Source of the DNA: Xylocopa sonorina
Taxonomy: Eukaryota; Arthropoda; Insecta; Hymenoptera; Apidae
Direction: 5' to 3'
DNA: 64,000 bases
Assembly: GCF_050948175.1 (NCBI RefSeq)
Contig: NW_027490171.1
Span: 744,001-808,000, forward strand
The notes beneath the pieces are model-generated. The model was not told the DNA's origin. It saw nothing but the letters and a program-made list of their open reading frames with translations, and did no database searches. The first letter of the stretch is position 1, and each line of letters opens with the position of its first letter. Made by a program: the position numbers and the translations under genes. This document shows, in pieces, positions 63,575-64,000 of this stretch.

Positions 63575-64000
63575 TCTCATATCTATGTTTCATGATAAGA
63601 TATAATATTCATTGCGAAGTGTTATGCATTCCTCGTCTACGACTCAAATGAATGTAAATGCGACACTTCCTTGCAAGGAAATAGCGTTTGCAGATGTCTA
63701 CGTGTCGTAGCAATAGAGTTCTAATGCTTCTTAAAACGCGGTATCGCATCTCATTCCTATGTTTCATGGTAAGATATAATATGATTTGCGAAGTGTTATG
63801 TATTCCTCGTCTACACTTCAAATGAATGTGAATGCGACACTTCCTCGCTAGGAAATAGCGTTTGCAGATGTCTGCGTATCGTAGCAGTAGAGTTCTAATG
63901 ATTCTTAAAACGCGATATCGCATCTCATTTCTATGTTTCATGGTAAGATATAATATGATTTGCGAAGTGTCATGCATTCCTCGTCTACGATTCAGATGAA
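63575..64000. repeat. Array continues past the window end
   Basis: Two complete monomers from the type-B marker, then 78 bp of monomer 371 (starting at 63,923). The last part resembles about 60.2-60.5 kb (GTCTGCGTATCGTAGCAGTAG and CGATTCAGATG). There is no sign of an array edge. Confidence 0.85.

Larger units (their letters stand above)
1..64000. repeat. Tandem satellite array, 174-bp monomer, fills the window
   Basis: Seen directly: the same unit recurs every 174 bases, always in the same orientation, with no unique sequence between units. With TCTCAT as base 1, starts fall at 1+174k up to 31,321. After that they shift only at ten monomers shortened by 46 bp and two lengthened by 1 bp, and the last start is at 63,923. 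That gives 358 x 174 + 10 x 128 + 2 x 175 = 63,922 bp, or 370 monomers plus 78 bp. The array continues past both window edges. Known of such arrays: homogeneous satellite DNA of this length is typical of eukaryotic centromeric or heterochromatic blocks. Which of these it is cannot be told from the sequence. The species is not recognised. Confidence 0.98.

Noticed and set aside
128..63977. About a hundred minus-strand open frames of 60-427 codons, similar to one another
   Set aside because: They are one stop-free frame of a 174-bp tandem repeat read over and over. Ends are set by point variants, frames shift at the 46-bp and 1-bp changes, and there is no start context, splice signal or domain.
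1..64000. CRISPR-like regular repetition
   Set aside because: The entire 174-bp unit repeats and there are no unique spacers between short direct repeats.
1..64000. CENP-B box (pattern NTTCGNNNNANNCGGGN)
   Set aside because: The consensus has no TTCG followed by the required A and CGGG. No variant I read restores the pattern.
1..64000. Primate alpha satellite, because of the similar 171-bp period
   Set aside because: The monomer is 174 bp and I see no resemblance to the alpha-satellite consensus. Similar period alone is common among unrelated satellites.
1..64000. Transposon, telomere repeat or microsatellite inside the array
   Set aside because: The monomer register is continuous to the base, with only twelve small length changes, so there is no room for an insertion. 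No short-motif tract was seen.

Overview
The whole window is one tandem satellite-DNA array. A monomer of 174 bp, about 36% GC, is repeated head to tail in one orientation from the first base to the last. I find no protein gene, RNA gene, transposon, CRISPR array or unique spacer anywhere. A homogeneous array this long, with multimeric higher-order repeats (HORs), points to eukaryotic constitutive heterochromatin, such as a centromeric, pericentromeric or subtelomeric block. I do not recognise the monomer, so I name no species. The sequence does not resemble primate alpha satellite. CpG dinucleotides are not depleted in the consensus, which argues mildly for a genome or locus with little germline CpG methylation.

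The register can be followed across all 64 kb. Taking the conserved TCTCAT as monomer base 1, there are 370 complete monomers: 358 of 174 bp, 10 shortened to 128 bp and 2 of 175 bp (63,922 bp in total), followed by 78 bp of monomer 371. The predicted monomer starts agree with the sequence at every checkpoint I read.

Layout: (I) 1-22,272 holds near-identical HOR copies of variable length (23, 17, 25, 27 and 21 monomers between shared markers) that differ by insertion or loss of whole monomers. (II) 22,273-29,300 is more diverged, with the marker variant recurring every 2-11 monomers. (III) 29,301-47,900 is a 5,558-bp HOR (29 full plus 4 truncated monomers) and rearranged derivatives of 4,084, 4,258 and 3,910 bp; all ten 128-bp monomers are here. 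(IV) 47,901-57,832 contains a tandem 7-mer (1,218 bp) and a larger duplication tagged by a 1-bp insertion (offset 5,917 bp). (V) 57,833-64,000 contains another set of 7-mers and rearranged blocks.

The long open frames on the minus strand (up to 427 codons at 52,217-53,500) are a side effect of arithmetic. The monomer is 174 = 3 x 58 bases and one minus-strand frame of the consensus has no stop, so reading continues from monomer to monomer until a point variant makes a stop. I do not call them genes. The likely functional content is structural: three dyad-symmetric sites per monomer, a near-nucleosomal period, and a record of unequal exchange and gene conversion.
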